In this document: positions 50,294 through 61,159 of the stretch, piece by piece
How positions within the stretch are numbered: the first letter of the stretch is position 1
Layout: each line of letters opens with the position of its first letter
DNA from: an uncultured bacterium
Lineage (GTDB): Bacteria; Bacillota_I; Bacilli_A; RF39; UBA660
Assembly: GCA_946560065.1 (NCBI GenBank)
Contig: CAMNUE010000002.1
Coordinates: forward strand, 1 to 64,000
DNA length: 64,000 nucleotides
Direction of reading: 5' to 3'
Program-made: the position numbers and the translations under genes
Notes under the pieces: generated by a model
The model's input: the letters and a program-made list of their open reading frames with translations, nothing else
Databases searched by the model: none
What the model was told of the DNA's origin: nothing

Positions 50294-51232
50294 TCAACTA
50301 TTTTCCACATTAACAGTATTATAACTATTCTTAAATAAACTATCATCTAATTTTAAAGTATCAACAAACTTAATAATGACTAAAAGTTCTCCTAATACTT
50401 TACTTTTTGCTTTTTCTAAATCAACTTTAGAAAAAATACTGTGTTCGTATAAATCTTTATTATTATACAAACCAATATGTAATTTATTATCGCAAAAACA
50501 AAATAAGAATTTACCTCCAACATTATTATTAAGCTCTTTAATTCTTTGAATCATTTGTGGTGTTAAAACATAAAAAGCATCTATTTCATTTCTAGCATAA
50601 ACTTTAAAGTCTTTATGAAACTCTACGTCTTCCAATTCTACTTTTTTAAATTTTTCAGTATCAAAAATACTACCCTTACGATTATTTCCAAACCATTTTT
50701 CACAAACTTCTATATCAGATTTAAAAGATTTATTAAAATCAAAAATATACCATTGTCCTTTAAATACCGTAGTATAAGTAGTATGTCCCTCGCTGTCCGT
50801 ACTTACAGTTTCAATATGAACATCACTACATTCAAAATTAATATCTTTATATTTTGCTTTTACATAATCACTAGAACTAAAACGGTCTCCTGTATACATC
50901 ATTCCTGTGCCAGCAATTGTCGACCTAGCAATACCTGTATTAGAGCTATACTCAACATCTGTAAAAGTACTTTGAAGACAAGGTAAAACTATCTTATCTT
51001 TATATATTTTATTAAACTTTTGACTATCATAGGCATATTTGATTCCGATAATAATTACACCTGGTAAAAAAACAAACACCACACCACCAGATAAAACCTC
51101 AGAAGAAGCTACAAGAAAAAGAAGAAAGATTAAAACAATAACCATCAAGAAAAAGTTTCTAACTGTTTTCTTTCTAGCATTCTCTAACATATCTAAAATA
51201 TTTTCATTTCCAATTTCAACATTATTATTCAT
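50294..51232 (-). CDS. DUF3137-like membrane protein (intact paralog)
   Basis: Two TM segments then STIAGTGMMYTGDRFSSSDYVKAKYKDINFECSDVHIE...FKGQWYIFDFNK. Confidence 0.8.
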   Translation of the reverse strand: MNNNVEIGNENILDMLENARKKTVRNFFLMVIVLIFLLFLVASSEVLSGGVVFVFLPGVIIIGIKYAYDSQKFNKIYKDKIVLPCLQSTFTDVEYSSNTGIARSTIAGTGMMYTGDRFSSSDYVKAKYKDINFECSDVHIETVSTDSEGHTTYTTVFKGQWYIFDFNKSFKSDIEVCEKWFGNNRKGSIFDTEKFKKVELEDVEFHKDFKVYARNEIDAFYVLTPQMIQRIKELNNNVGGKFLFCFCDNKLHIGLYNNKDLYEHSIFSKVDLEKAKSKVLGELLVIIKFVDTLKLDDSLFKNSYNTVNVENS

Positions 51233-51254
51233 ATAATACCTCTACCATCATCAA

Positions 51255-51959
51255 TCACTCTACAGGATTTTTAATTTCTTCAATCTCTTCAAATCTATCA
51301 TAAGCAAGTTTAATCTCCAAGGAATTTTGACAGAACTTATTCATTGTACAATAACTATCTAAGTTAAAAATAATTTCTTCCACATACTTATCTTTATCAG
51401 TACTTACAACAATTTCATTAGGTTCTTCAAAATAATCACTATCAATATTATCTAATTTTTGATTCAAAGTATTACTAGAAATCAAAAAATTATATCTCTC
51501 TCGACCATTATCATAACTAGTCTTAGAATCATATGTTGCAGCTTCAATTATCTGAGCAACATTATTAATATCTAAAAATTTATCATAAACATAAGGGCTT
51601 TCATTCTTCAACCAAATTCCATTATTTATAAAGAAATTATCATCATTTCTATAATAATCCTTTAGATTAAATTTAAATAACTCCTGCTCATTATATTTAA
51701 CTCCATCATACTCATACTTCACACCATCTTGTGTAATCGTATATACATAATGATAATTATTTCCCGCAATATTATCTAAATAAAAAGTATACTTACTTCC
51801 CTTTTCATATTCATCAGCAGAAGGTAATGGCCTCTTTTCACTAAATTTAATTGTTAAAATTAACACTAAGAAAAAAATCATGTAAAAACCAAAAAATAGT
51901 ATTGCTTTACCATTCTTTTGCTCTTTTATTTCCTTAATCTTTTTTAACCATTTCTTCAT
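51255..51959 (-). CDS. Single-TM hypothetical protein
   Basis: ORF abutting fmt; N-terminal TM. Confidence 0.6.
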   Translation of the reverse strand: MKKWLKKIKEIKEQKNGKAILFFGFYMIFFLVLILTIKFSEKRPLPSADEYEKGSKYTFYLDNIAGNNYHYVYTITQDGVKYEYDGVKYNEQELFKFNLKDYYRNDDNFFINNGIWLKNESPYVYDKFLDINNVAQIIEAATYDSKTSYDNGRERYNFLISSNTLNQKLDNIDSDYFEEPNEIVVSTDKDKYVEEIIFNLDSYCTMNKFCQNSLEIKLAYDRFEEIEEIKNPVE

Positions 51960-52885
51960 TAACTATACACCTTACCAATAAGATTATCTCTACCTACCCC
52001 ATTAACATAACTACAAGCATCCATTCTTTTTTTACCAAATGGTTTTACTTCTTTAAGAATAATTGAAGCATCTCCTGTTACTACAACAATTCCCTCTTTA
52101 GTAACATCAACTATTTCTCCACAGCTACCCTTATATTTCTTATCTAAAATAGAACTACTATATATTTTCATTTCTTTCTCATCTAAAACAGCATAAGCTC
52201 CCGGTATTGAACTAAGTCCTCGAATATGATTAAATACTTCTCTACTGGTTTTAGTAAAATCTAAATGTTCCTCTTCTCTTTTAATATTAAAGCCAAAAGT
52301 CACTTTCTCTTCATCTTGCTTAATTCTCTTATTTGTTCCATCTATAATACTAGGTAAAGTTTCAAGTAATAAATCTCTTCCCAACAAACTTAGCTTATCC
52401 CATAAAATCTCTACTGTATCACTATCTTCTATCTTAATTGACTTCTGAGAGATAATATCTCCGCTATCCATCTTTACATCCATATACATTATAGTAATTC
52501 CAGTTTCTTCTTCACCATCAATAATTGCATGATGAATTGGCGCGCCACCCCTAAGCTTAGGTAAAAGCGAACCATGCACATTTATACATCCAAGTCTTGG
52601 ATAATCAAGTATCTCCTTTGGAATAATTTGTCCATAAGCACATGTCACAATAATATCTGGCTCTAACTTTAATATATCCGAAAAATCTTCTCTAATCTTT
52701 TTAGGCTGAAAAACTTCTATTCCATGTTCTAAAGCTACTTTTTTAACTTCTGTTGGAGTAAGAATTCTTTTTCTTCCAACTTCTTTATCTGGTTGAGACA
52801 CAACCCCAACTACATTATAATTTTCTATTAAACCTTCAAGTACAGGAACTGCAAAATCCGGTGTACCCATAAACACTACTTTCAT
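51959..52885 (-). CDS. fmt: Methionyl-tRNA formyltransferase
   Basis: MKVVFMGTPDFAVPVLEGL, CINVHGSLLPKLRGGAPIHHAIIDGEEETGITIMYMDVKMDSGDI. Confidence 0.97.
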   Translation of the reverse strand: MKVVFMGTPDFAVPVLEGLIENYNVVGVVSQPDKEVGRKRILTPTEVKKVALEHGIEVFQPKKIREDFSDILKLEPDIIVTCAYGQIIPKEILDYPRLGCINVHGSLLPKLRGGAPIHHAIIDGEEETGITIMYMDVKMDSGDIISQKSIKIEDSDTVEILWDKLSLLGRDLLLETLPSIIDGTNKRIKQDEEKVTFGFNIKREEEHLDFTKTSREVFNHIRGLSSIPGAYAVLDEKEMKIYSSSILDKKYKGSCGEIVDVTKEGIVVVTGDASIILKEVKPFGKKRMDACSYVNGVGRDNLIGKVYS

Positions 52886-52886
52886 A

Positions 52887-54065
52887 TTATATCCCCCTAA
52901 TAACCATAAATATTGAAACAATAACTCCAAGCGATATAAACAATGAACCTAAAATAATAAACACTGAAGCCTTACCATAAACATTCATAAATTCATTACT
53001 AACATCTGCCTCTTTATATTTATAGTATTCATCTTCATAAGATACTTCAACAATATTATCTTCTTCTTTATCATAATATCCATCTAATTCAATAAGAATA
53101 AAATCATCTTGAGAAATCTTTTCATCACAAGGAACACTTCCACATTTTGATGAAAGTAATCGATCAACAACCTCATCTAAATCACTATCATCATCAATAT
53201 ACTCATCAAGATTTATGTTAGAATTACTATTAATACATCTTCTCTTAACAAGCATCAAACTAATCTTCTTCTCTTTACTATGTAATAAACTCCATTGTCT
53301 CTTAACTACATCATTAACAAAATTCTTATCACTTTCATTAAAGAAAGAATCACTCATAAGCCTTTTCAATTGCCTAGTATAAATAGAATAATCATCTTTC
53401 AAAAAAGCATCTGATTTAATTCTTTTTCCAAAACATTCTTTATTAGTTAGAAAGTTATAGAAAAATAAAGGAGTATAAATTGAATAATAACAACCTAAAA
53501 CAAAGTCATCAGTAAAATATACCTGTTTGTCATCAAAATCTTTTTGAACAACATTTTCTATATTATATTTTTTGAAAATTCTATTAATCTCTTCAAAGTC
53601 CTCATAATAATTTTTATATTCTCCCGGAATAAAATCATTTTCCTCTAAGCTATCAGTATAACTAGTATTTAATCCATGTATATAATATCCATCCAAAATA
53701 TATTTATTGTAAATATAACTTACAATTTGTTTTTGTTCTAAATCACTATTAACACTATTTATACCTAATTTTATTGAAGTCATTCTTCCAATTAATTTAT
53801 TTATACCTCTACGAATATCCTCAAAATTATCAATCTTTTTATATAACTTTTCTAATTGTTCTAAATATTCATCGAATAAATAAGCATCATCTAGTATAAT
53901 TTTATATTTTATTAATGCCTCATAAAAGATGTAAAGTGCTAACTCATTTGAAACAAAGAAATTATGACTAATTCCATGATTATCTTTATTAAAATATCTT
54001 TCATTAGTCTTAATTTGTTTAATTAAACTTGAAACGTCGTCTCTTTTTAAATAACATTTTAACAC
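52887..54065 (-). CDS. Hypothetical protein with C-terminal TM
   Basis: ORF; GTG start after GGAGGTG; C-terminal ASVFIILGSLFISLGVIVSIFMVI. Confidence 0.6.
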   Translation of the reverse strand: MLKCYLKRDDVSSLIKQIKTNERYFNKDNHGISHNFFVSNELALYIFYEALIKYKIILDDAYLFDEYLEQLEKLYKKIDNFEDIRRGINKLIGRMTSIKLGINSVNSDLEQKQIVSYIYNKYILDGYYIHGLNTSYTDSLEENDFIPGEYKNYYEDFEEINRIFKKYNIENVVQKDFDDKQVYFTDDFVLGCYYSIYTPLFFYNFLTNKECFGKRIKSDAFLKDDYSIYTRQLKRLMSDSFFNESDKNFVNDVVKRQWSLLHSKEKKISLMLVKRRCINSNSNINLDEYIDDDSDLDEVVDRLLSSKCGSVPCDEKISQDDFILIELDGYYDKEEDNIVEVSYEDEYYKYKEADVSNEFMNVYGKASVFIILGSLFISLGVIVSIFMVIRGI

Positions 54066-54096
54066 TCTATCACCTCCATATAGACACATACTTAAA

Positions 54097-54306
54097 CTAC
54101 TTCATACTCATATATGTCGTAATACACCAAATTACACCAGCGATTATTATTAATCCCAAAATTATTAATACTAATTTTACAAAAGCATTATTACTATCCC
54201 AATATCCATCTAATTGTGTTGATGAATTTTTCATTAAATTCTCATAGTCTTCTCTCTTTTGTCTATTAATTTCTAATTCTTGATTATTTCCATTTTCATT
54301 ATTCAT
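54097..54306 (-). CDS. Small single-TM protein
   Basis: YWDSNNAFVKLVLIILGLIIIAGVIWCITTYM. Confidence 0.55.
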   Translation of the reverse strand: MNNENGNNQELEINRQKREDYENLMKNSSTQLDGYWDSNNAFVKLVLIILGLIIIAGVIWCITTYMSMK

Positions 54307-54342
54307 AAAAACACCTCTATCTTACTAATAGAATAACATAGA

Positions 54343-56514
54343 TTACATCATTTGACTAGGATTAAAATCTATATCAATCTTTATTTTACTATTTGCTTTG
54401 TAATGCTCTATTATCTTATCTAAGATATCATATAACATAGAATCATCCTTATATTTTAATATTACATTATATCTAAAAATATTATTCATTTTGAATATAC
54501 TTGCAGTACTTGGACCTAAAATAATAGTACTTTGCAGATTTCTTTCTAAGCTTCTTTTTATCTTCATTGCCTCATTTAAAATATATTGACTATCCTTACC
54601 ACTAATCTTAATATTACATAAATAATAATAAGGTGGATATTTAAGTTGTTTTCTAATTAACATTTCTCTTTCATAAAAGCCTATATAATCATGTCTTTTT
54701 GTATAATCAATCGCATAATGGTCAGGATTAAATGTTTGAATTATTACAAAGCCTTCTTTTTCACTTCTTCCACTTCTACCCGCAACTTGACTTAATAAAG
54801 AGAAAGTATTTTCACTACTTCTAAAGTCCGGAATATTAAGAGAAGTATCTGCATTTATTACTCCGACAAGAGTTACATTGGAAAAATCAAGACCTTTCGC
54901 AACCATTTGTGTACCAAGTAAAATATCATATTCATGATTTTTAAAAGCTTCAATCATTTTCTCATGCATTCCTTTTCTACTTGTTGTATCATAATCCATT
55001 CTAAGAATTTTATTATTAGGAAACAAATTCATAAGTTCTTCCTCAACCTTTTGAGTTCCAACTCCCAAATTACTTAAAGATACCTCATGACAACTAGGAC
55101 ATTCTTTATATACTTTTTCTCCATAACCACAATAATGGCAACGAAGTGTATTACTGCTTTTATGAAAAGTTAATGTAATATCGCAATTAGGACACTTAAA
55201 TGTATAACCACAATTTTTACAACTAACAAACGATGAATATCCTCTCCTATTTAACAATAAAATTACTTGTTCTTGCCTTTCTAAACAATTACCTATCGCT
55301 TCAACAAGTACATTAGAAAAATGTCCACGAATTTTCTTCATTTCTTCATTCATATCAACAATTTTAACTAAAGGCAATTTCTTACCATTAACTCTATTAG
55401 GTAAAGAAAGTAATTTATACACACCTTTTTTTGCTCTAGCCATCATCTCCAAAGAAGGTGTTGCACTACCAAAAACCACTGAACAATTATGATAAATACT
55501 CCTTAATATTGCTACATCCTTCGCACTATAACGGGGACTAGGATCACTCTGTTTGTAAGAATCACTATGCTCTTCATCAACAATAATTATTCCAATATTC
55601 TCAAGAGGAGCAAAAATAGCACTTCTTGCTCCAATTACAATTGATGCCTCTCCTCTACTAATTCTTCGCCATTCATCGTACTTTTCGCCATCTGATAAAG
55701 CTGAATGAATTGCCGCTATCTTATTTCCAAATCTCCTTTGAAAACGATTAACCATTTGCGGAGTTAAACTTATTTCTGGAACTAAAACAATACTTGTTTT
55801 ACCAAGCCTCAAGTAATAATCAATCATTTCCATATAAACTTCTGTTTTTCCACTACCAGTAACACCATGCAATAAATAAATATCTCTTGGATTATTGATA
55901 ACTTCATCAACTACCTTTGCTTGCTCAACAGTAAGTTCTTTTTTCTCTATTTCATCCAAAACATAATTAACCCTATAATGTTCCTTCTTTTCCTCAATTA
56001 AAATATTCTTCTTTACCAAAGTATTCAAACTACTAGAAGAAATATCCACAAGCTCTTTTTTTAAAACTAAACCTTTACTTTTAACAAGCTCAATTATTTT
56101 TTGTTGACCAGCAGTTAATTTTATATCTAAAGGAATATCATTAAGTCGATAAAATGTATCAAATTTAATATTCACAACACTACCATTTTTAGCTTTTAAC
56201 GCTTTAGGTAACATCACTTGATAACAACTAATCAAAGTAGCTAATGTCCTATCTTGTATCTTTTTCCCAAGGTCTAATAATTCATCATTTAAAACAATAT
56301 CCAAATCAACTATCGAAATAATATCTCTTAATTCTATATCTGAAGGTTTATTATTGCTAAGTTCTAAAACAAAACCTTCTAACGTCATATTACCAAATGG
56401 AACTGTTACTCTAATTCCAATTCTCATTTTATTTTCTAATTCTCTAGGAACATTGTAACTAAAAACTTTATCAATATTTTTATTTGATAATTCTACTAAA
56501 ACACCTGCAATCAA
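54343..56514 (-). CDS. priA: Primosomal protein N' (replication restart helicase)
   Basis: YLLHGVTGSGKTEVYMEMI, IIVDEEHSDSYKQ, CKNCGYTFKCPNCDITLTFHKSSNTLRCHYCGY; TTG start after GAGGTG. Confidence 0.96.
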   Translation of the reverse strand: MIAGVLVELSNKNIDKVFSYNVPRELENKMRIGIRVTVPFGNMTLEGFVLELSNNKPSDIELRDIISIVDLDIVLNDELLDLGKKIQDRTLATLISCYQVMLPKALKAKNGSVVNIKFDTFYRLNDIPLDIKLTAGQQKIIELVKSKGLVLKKELVDISSSSLNTLVKKNILIEEKKEHYRVNYVLDEIEKKELTVEQAKVVDEVINNPRDIYLLHGVTGSGKTEVYMEMIDYYLRLGKTSIVLVPEISLTPQMVNRFQRRFGNKIAAIHSALSDGEKYDEWRRISRGEASIVIGARSAIFAPLENIGIIIVDEEHSDSYKQSDPSPRYSAKDVAILRSIYHNCSVVFGSATPSLEMMARAKKGVYKLLSLPNRVNGKKLPLVKIVDMNEEMKKIRGHFSNVLVEAIGNCLERQEQVILLLNRRGYSSFVSCKNCGYTFKCPNCDITLTFHKSSNTLRCHYCGYGEKVYKECPSCHEVSLSNLGVGTQKVEEELMNLFPNNKILRMDYDTTSRKGMHEKMIEAFKNHEYDILLGTQMVAKGLDFSNVTLVGVINADTSLNIPDFRSSENTFSLLSQVAGRSGRSEKEGFVIIQTFNPDHYAIDYTKRHDYIGFYEREMLIRKQLKYPPYYYLCNIKISGKDSQYILNEAMKIKRSLERNLQSTIILGPSTASIFKMNNIFRYNVILKYKDDSMLYDILDKIIEHYKANSKIKIDIDFNPSQMM

Positions 56515-56585
56515 AGTAACACCTCCTCTACTAATATTATACCAAAAAAATAGAAACATTAATGGTAATATTTCTATTCAAAAAT

Positions 56586-56753
56586 CTATAAAATTTCTTC
56601 ATCACGTAAAGTATCATCAAGAAACTCGACTACATCATCTGTCAGCTTTTTTTCATTAGCTGTTTTTCTATTTTTATGACTTAAAATAATTCCGACTGAC
56701 AAAGTAAACAAAATAACCACTCCAACTAAAATACATAAAGTTCCAATTGTCAT
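56586..56753 (-). CDS. Small single-TM protein (55 aa)
   Basis: MTIGTLCILVGVVILFTLSVGIILSHKNRKTANEKKLTDDVVEFLDDTLRDEEIL*; not in supplied ORF track. Confidence 0.5.
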   Translation of the reverse strand: MTIGTLCILVGVVILFTLSVGIILSHKNRKTANEKKLTDDVVEFLDDTLRDEEIL

Positions 56754-56783
56754 TCTATCACCTTCACTACTTAAATAATTATT

Positions 56784-57836
56784 TTAAAACAAACGTAAAA
56801 TATCATTAAATGTAATAACTAACATCAAAATCATCAGTAACATCAAAAAGACTGTATGAATCTTATTCTCAATTTCAGGATTAACTGGAGACCCCTTAAT
56901 TTTTTCTATTATTATAAATAGGATATGCCCACCATCAAATGCTGGAATTGGAAGTAAATTAATAAATCCAACATTAATACTTAAAAATGCCATTAAATAT
57001 ATTAAACTAGAAATTCCACTCTTACTAGATTCACCAACTATTGAATAAATTCCAACCGGTCCTGATAATTGATTAAGTTTTATACCACCAGTAAACAAAT
57101 ACCCAACCGTAATAAACATTTGTTTAAATATAGAAACTGTCTTTTTACCCGTATATTTAAACGCTTCAACAAAACCAGTTGTCTTTTCTTGTTTAATACC
57201 AACTCCGTATTTATATACTTCTTCGCCTTTTACTTTTTCTTTTTTTGGCTTAATTTTATACGTTTCTTCTTTACCGTTTTTCTTTTCAACTTTAATTTCA
57301 TTTTTATGAGTTGGATCAGCAATTGCTAAGTAAAGTGACAAATCATCACTATTAGAAACCTTATGACCATTAATTTCCAAAACTTTATCTCCTTTAGATA
57401 AACCAACATCAGCAGCTGCACTTCCTTTTTCTATTGAAGTAAAAACAGGATTCATTGTTGTTCCACCCCAAATTAAAGCAATGAAAAATAAAAGTACAAT
57501 TGCAAGAATAAAATTATTAAGTGGACCAAAAACCATTATTAAAAATCTTTGCCAAGCAGTTTTAGCCTGAAGTGTTCTATCTTTTGGAATCTCATTATCA
57601 TCATCATCTTCCAAATCTTCTCCAGCCATTTGACAAAAACCACCAATAGGAATAGCTCTTATTGTATATTCAGTTTCACCTTTTTTCTTACCAAACAATT
57701 TAGGTCCCATACCTATTGCAAATTCATAAACATAAACACCTGTAATCTTTGCCCATATAAAATGACCAAATTCATGCACAAGTACAATTATTCCAAGAAT
57801 CAAAATAAATAAGATTAAATTAATAATAAATGACAA
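56784..57836 (-). CDS. rseP: Site-2 zinc metalloprotease
   Basis: LVHEFGHFIWAKITGVYVYEFAIGMGPKLF, PDZ, NLLPIPAFDGGHI. Confidence 0.95.
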   Translation of the reverse strand: MSFIINLILFILILGIIVLVHEFGHFIWAKITGVYVYEFAIGMGPKLFGKKKGETEYTIRAIPIGGFCQMAGEDLEDDDDNEIPKDRTLQAKTAWQRFLIMVFGPLNNFILAIVLLFFIALIWGGTTMNPVFTSIEKGSAAADVGLSKGDKVLEINGHKVSNSDDLSLYLAIADPTHKNEIKVEKKNGKEETYKIKPKKEKVKGEEVYKYGVGIKQEKTTGFVEAFKYTGKKTVSIFKQMFITVGYLFTGGIKLNQLSGPVGIYSIVGESSKSGISSLIYLMAFLSINVGFINLLPIPAFDGGHILFIIIEKIKGSPVNPEIENKIHTVFLMLLMILMLVITFNDILRLF

Positions 57837-57848
57837 GTAAACCCCTCC

Positions 57849-58649
57849 TTATAATATTCCAATCAACATAATAAATGCTAATGTAATAAAAATCAAACTA
57901 TCAAATCTATCAAGTATACCACCATGTCCAGGAATTAATTCTGAAAAATCTTTTATATCATAATTTCTCTTTATTGCAGAAAAAACTAAATCCCCTAGTT
58001 GTGCTACCAAACACAATACTAAATTTATGAAAATCAATAATACCAATGATACATTAGAACTTATAACTGTCGCATAAAAACAAGTAGATACAAAAGTTCC
58101 CATTAATACTCCACCAATTAAACCTTCAACTGTTTTCTTTGGACTAATCTTAGGACACAACTTATGACTACCCACTAACATTCCAGAAAATAATGCAAAT
58201 GTATCAGTCATAGTCGTTATCAATAATAAATATATGATATAGTTAATATCAAAATTACGAGTTATTGTTAATAAATTAAAACTTAACCCAATAAAAAGAG
58301 TTGATCCTATTAAAAATAAAGCATCTGTTAAATTATATTTTTTAAAATCATTAATAAATACCATTGGAGCTAAAAATATAAATATTAATCCACTCATTAC
58401 TCTATAATCAAAACTAAATTGAAACTCAATAGAATTAACATTATGTAAAGTTAATCCTAATACAATCCCATACGCAATAATTTTCAAAAGAGTTGGAAAT
58501 TTCTTTTTACTTTCTCTGACTCTTATCAATTCATAAAGTCCTGCAACACCTAAAACTGCCATAAATACAGCAAAAGGTAGTTCTCCTATTAATAAAAATG
58601 GTACAAATATAGCTATCATTATAATAGCACTTATAACTCTTAATTTCAT
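57849..58649 (-). CDS. cdsA: Phosphatidate cytidylyltransferase
   Basis: KLCPKISPKKTVEGLIGG...SAIKRNYDIKDFSELIPGHGGILDRFDSL. Confidence 0.96.
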   Translation of the reverse strand: MKLRVISAIIMIAIFVPFLLIGELPFAVFMAVLGVAGLYELIRVRESKKKFPTLLKIIAYGIVLGLTLHNVNSIEFQFSFDYRVMSGLIFIFLAPMVFINDFKKYNLTDALFLIGSTLFIGLSFNLLTITRNFDINYIIYLLLITTMTDTFALFSGMLVGSHKLCPKISPKKTVEGLIGGVLMGTFVSTCFYATVISSNVSLVLLIFINLVLCLVAQLGDLVFSAIKRNYDIKDFSELIPGHGGILDRFDSLIFITLAFIMLIGIL

Positions 58650-59356
58650 TTTACCCCTCCAAACCTTCTATCTCTTTTATTGAATACATCCAAGGCTTTA
58701 TCAAATTCCTCTTTACCAAAGTCTGGAAAGTATACTTTTGGAAAATAAAATTCTGCATAACTTGCCTGAAACATCATAAAGTTACTTAGTCTCAATTCAC
58801 CACTTGTTCTAATTACAAAATCAAGTGGCGGTAAAGCATGATACAAATTATTTTGTATAAAATCTTCTGTTATATCTTCAAGTTCAATCTTGCCTTCTTT
58901 ATACATTTCACACATTCTCTTAGTCATATCAACTATTTCAGCATGACTTCCATAATTAATGCAAATATTTAAAATAGAACTTTTATTATTCTTTGTATCA
59001 GCTTCTAATTTATCCATAGCTTCAAGAACCTTAGTAGGAAGAGGTTCTCTTCTTCCTGAAAAAACAACTCTAATGTCTTTTTCTTGGACAAAATCAAATT
59101 CTTTATTAAAAGTTTCTACAAATAAATTCATTAAAAAATTCACTTCTTTAGAATCTCTTTTAAAATTCTCCGTAGAAAATGCATATAAAGAAGCACATTC
59201 AACTCCTAAATCTACCATATGAATACATAATTCTTTTATAGTAGCAATTGCTGCTTTATGTCCTCTAGTTCTAGGTAAACCTCTCTCCTGAGCCCATCTA
59301 CCATTACCATCCATAATTATTCCAACATGTCTAGGTATTTTCATTTCTTCGTTCAT
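58646..59356 (-). CDS. uppS: Isoprenyl transferase
   Basis: PRHVGIIMDGNGRWAQERGLPRTRGHKA, YAFSTENFKRDSKEV, DFVIRTSGELRLSNFM. Confidence 0.97.
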   Translation of the reverse strand: MNEEMKIPRHVGIIMDGNGRWAQERGLPRTRGHKAAIATIKELCIHMVDLGVECASLYAFSTENFKRDSKEVNFLMNLFVETFNKEFDFVQEKDIRVVFSGRREPLPTKVLEAMDKLEADTKNNKSSILNICINYGSHAEIVDMTKRMCEMYKEGKIELEDITEDFIQNNLYHALPPLDFVIRTSGELRLSNFMMFQASYAEFYFPKVYFPDFGKEEFDKALDVFNKRDRRFGGVK

Positions 59357-59425
59357 ATCATATTACCTCAAATATAATTATATAACAAAGAAACCTAAAA
59401 TACAAATACAAAAAAAAGACCAAAA

Positions 59426-60457
59426 TTACTTAGTCTTCTTTAAGCATAATGCCATATCATGAGCGTCATCGAAACTTTGCCCAAATTCAACACGTGTAGT
59501 TGCTACTTTTTTTATGTTTTCTTTCTCAAATAAATCCAACAATAACACATAAGAATAATTTTGAGAAGTCATACCTCTTAAATATAAATCTAATTGATCA
59601 ATTGCTAATCTTCCTGAATAAACTAATTTATCTAAATCACCTTCAGCTACCATTTCTTTTACATAATCCCTTACTTTATCACTAAAAGCATACATATAAG
59701 TTACCATAATAGTTCCATTATCATTAAGTCTTGGATACATCTGTTTCATAATAAATTCATAATATCTTAATGCATTCTCATGACTAACATTTCTTCCATA
59801 ATTCAAATATTCATATATGTTTGAAAAAGTCATCCCATCATAAGTATTATCTCCTAAATATCTTTCCAAATCATAAATATTTGAATCAATATAATTAATC
59901 TCAACATCAGCTAATCTTTTTTGAAATTCACTGTAACCATCTTCATCTAAATAAGGATTAATTCGACATACCATTTCTTTAGATAATTTCTTATATGGAT
60001 ATAACTTAGAAAATTCTGATTCACCATTAAAATCAAATAATGTGCTCCAAAAAATTCTATCTTCCTCTTTTAGTCTATCACTAAAACTTGTAAACATTTC
60101 TTCTTTAAATGTATTAAAATAGTTATACAAATCATCAGGAGTCAAAACACTTGCAGCACTAACTTTTTGTGAACATTGTCTTTTAGATAATCTATTTAAA
60201 TCAAAAGCATCTATTCTCTCAGCACCTAATTTAACCGCATTTAATATCTGATCTCCACTTGCACCTACTGTTAAAAAAGTTCTTGGTTTTCCAAATTCAT
60301 GATAATATCCTCTCATATCTTCAGTTGCAAAATTATAAAATCTTTCAAACGAATTCCCTTCATTAAGGATATCATATCTATAAGATTCATCATCTATTAA
60401 ATGAATTGCTTTATTAATTTCTTCTTTTAGTTTATTTTTTTCCTCTACTGTCATCAT
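59426..60457 (-). CDS. DUF3419/methyltransferase-like protein
   Basis: TVGASGDQILNAVKLGAERIDAFDLNRLSKRQ Rossmann-like motif; paralog of 61160-62011. Confidence 0.6.
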   Translation of the reverse strand: MMTVEEKNKLKEEINKAIHLIDDESYRYDILNEGNSFERFYNFATEDMRGYYHEFGKPRTFLTVGASGDQILNAVKLGAERIDAFDLNRLSKRQCSQKVSAASVLTPDDLYNYFNTFKEEMFTSFSDRLKEEDRIFWSTLFDFNGESEFSKLYPYKKLSKEMVCRINPYLDEDGYSEFQKRLADVEINYIDSNIYDLERYLGDNTYDGMTFSNIYEYLNYGRNVSHENALRYYEFIMKQMYPRLNDNGTIMVTYMYAFSDKVRDYVKEMVAEGDLDKLVYSGRLAIDQLDLYLRGMTSQNYSYVLLLDLFEKENIKKVATTRVEFGQSFDDAHDMALCLKKTK

Positions 60458-60493
60458 ACCATCCCCTTCGGACGCATATTATAACATATTCTA

Positions 60494-60550
60494 TAAGGAA
60501 AATCAAAAAAATAAGATATGTTCAATATCTTATCTCTTTTAATCTTTAAC
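60494..60550 (-). terminator. Intrinsic terminator after khpA
   Basis: Minus strand AAGATATTGAACATATCTTATTTTTTT. Confidence 0.7.
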
Positions 60551-60554
60551 TTTA

Positions 60555-60803
60555 CTAAAATTTGTCAATATCAATCTTAATATACTTATTATCAGATAAA
60601 GCACTACTAGCTTGTACTAAAGTTCTAATAGCATTAGCTGTACGTCCACTTTTTCCAATAACTCTTCCCATATCTTCTGAATCAACTATTACTTGAATTA
60701 ACATAACATTGTCTTCTTCAGTTGGAAATTCTTTAACACTGACAGCCTCAGTATTAACTACTAATGACTTAACAATTTCTTCAGTTAATTGTACTAAATT
60801 CAT
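60555..60803 (-). CDS. khpA: KH-domain RNA-binding protein
   Basis: IQVIVDSEDMGRVIGKSGRTANAIRTLVQA; downstream of rpsP. Confidence 0.93.
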   Translation of the reverse strand: MNLVQLTEEIVKSLVVNTEAVSVKEFPTEEDNVMLIQVIVDSEDMGRVIGKSGRTANAIRTLVQASSALSDNKYIKIDIDKF

Positions 60804-60805
60804 AA

Positions 60806-61081
60806 TTATTTATTATCCTTTTTCTTTGAATCAGCAAATTTTTTCATGATTCCTGCTTTGCTTAATAGGTTTCTAACTGTATCAGTAGGAATAGCTCCTT
60901 GATTTAACCATTTTAAAGCAACTTCTTCGTTGATTTTAACTTGTCCTTCCCCAACTGGAGCATAAGTACCAACTAATTCAAGATATTGACCATCTCTTGG
61001 ACGTCTTGAATCAGTAGCAACGATTCTATAAGTAGGTCTTTTCTTAGCACCCATTCTTGTTAATCTTAATTTAACTGCCAT
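60806..61081 (-). CDS. rpsP: 30S ribosomal protein S16
   Basis: [42 protein letters not shown]. Confidence 0.97.
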   Translation of the reverse strand: MAVKLRLTRMGAKKRPTYRIVATDSRRPRDGQYLELVGTYAPVGEGQVKINEEVALKWLNQGAIPTDTVRNLLSKAGIMKKFADSKKKDNK

Positions 61082-61159
61082 TAATAATCCCTCCATTTCT
61101 AAATAACAAGGTTATTATAATAAAAAAAAGATTGGATGTCAACCTTTTTTTATTGACAC

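Noticed and set aside
50615-50986. 123-aa plus-strand ORF antisense to the DUF3137-like gene
   Set aside because: Length explained by composition; no family features or RBS
57069-57812. Plus-strand ORFs opposite rseP
   Set aside because: Phe/Tyr-rich antisense translations, no supporting signal
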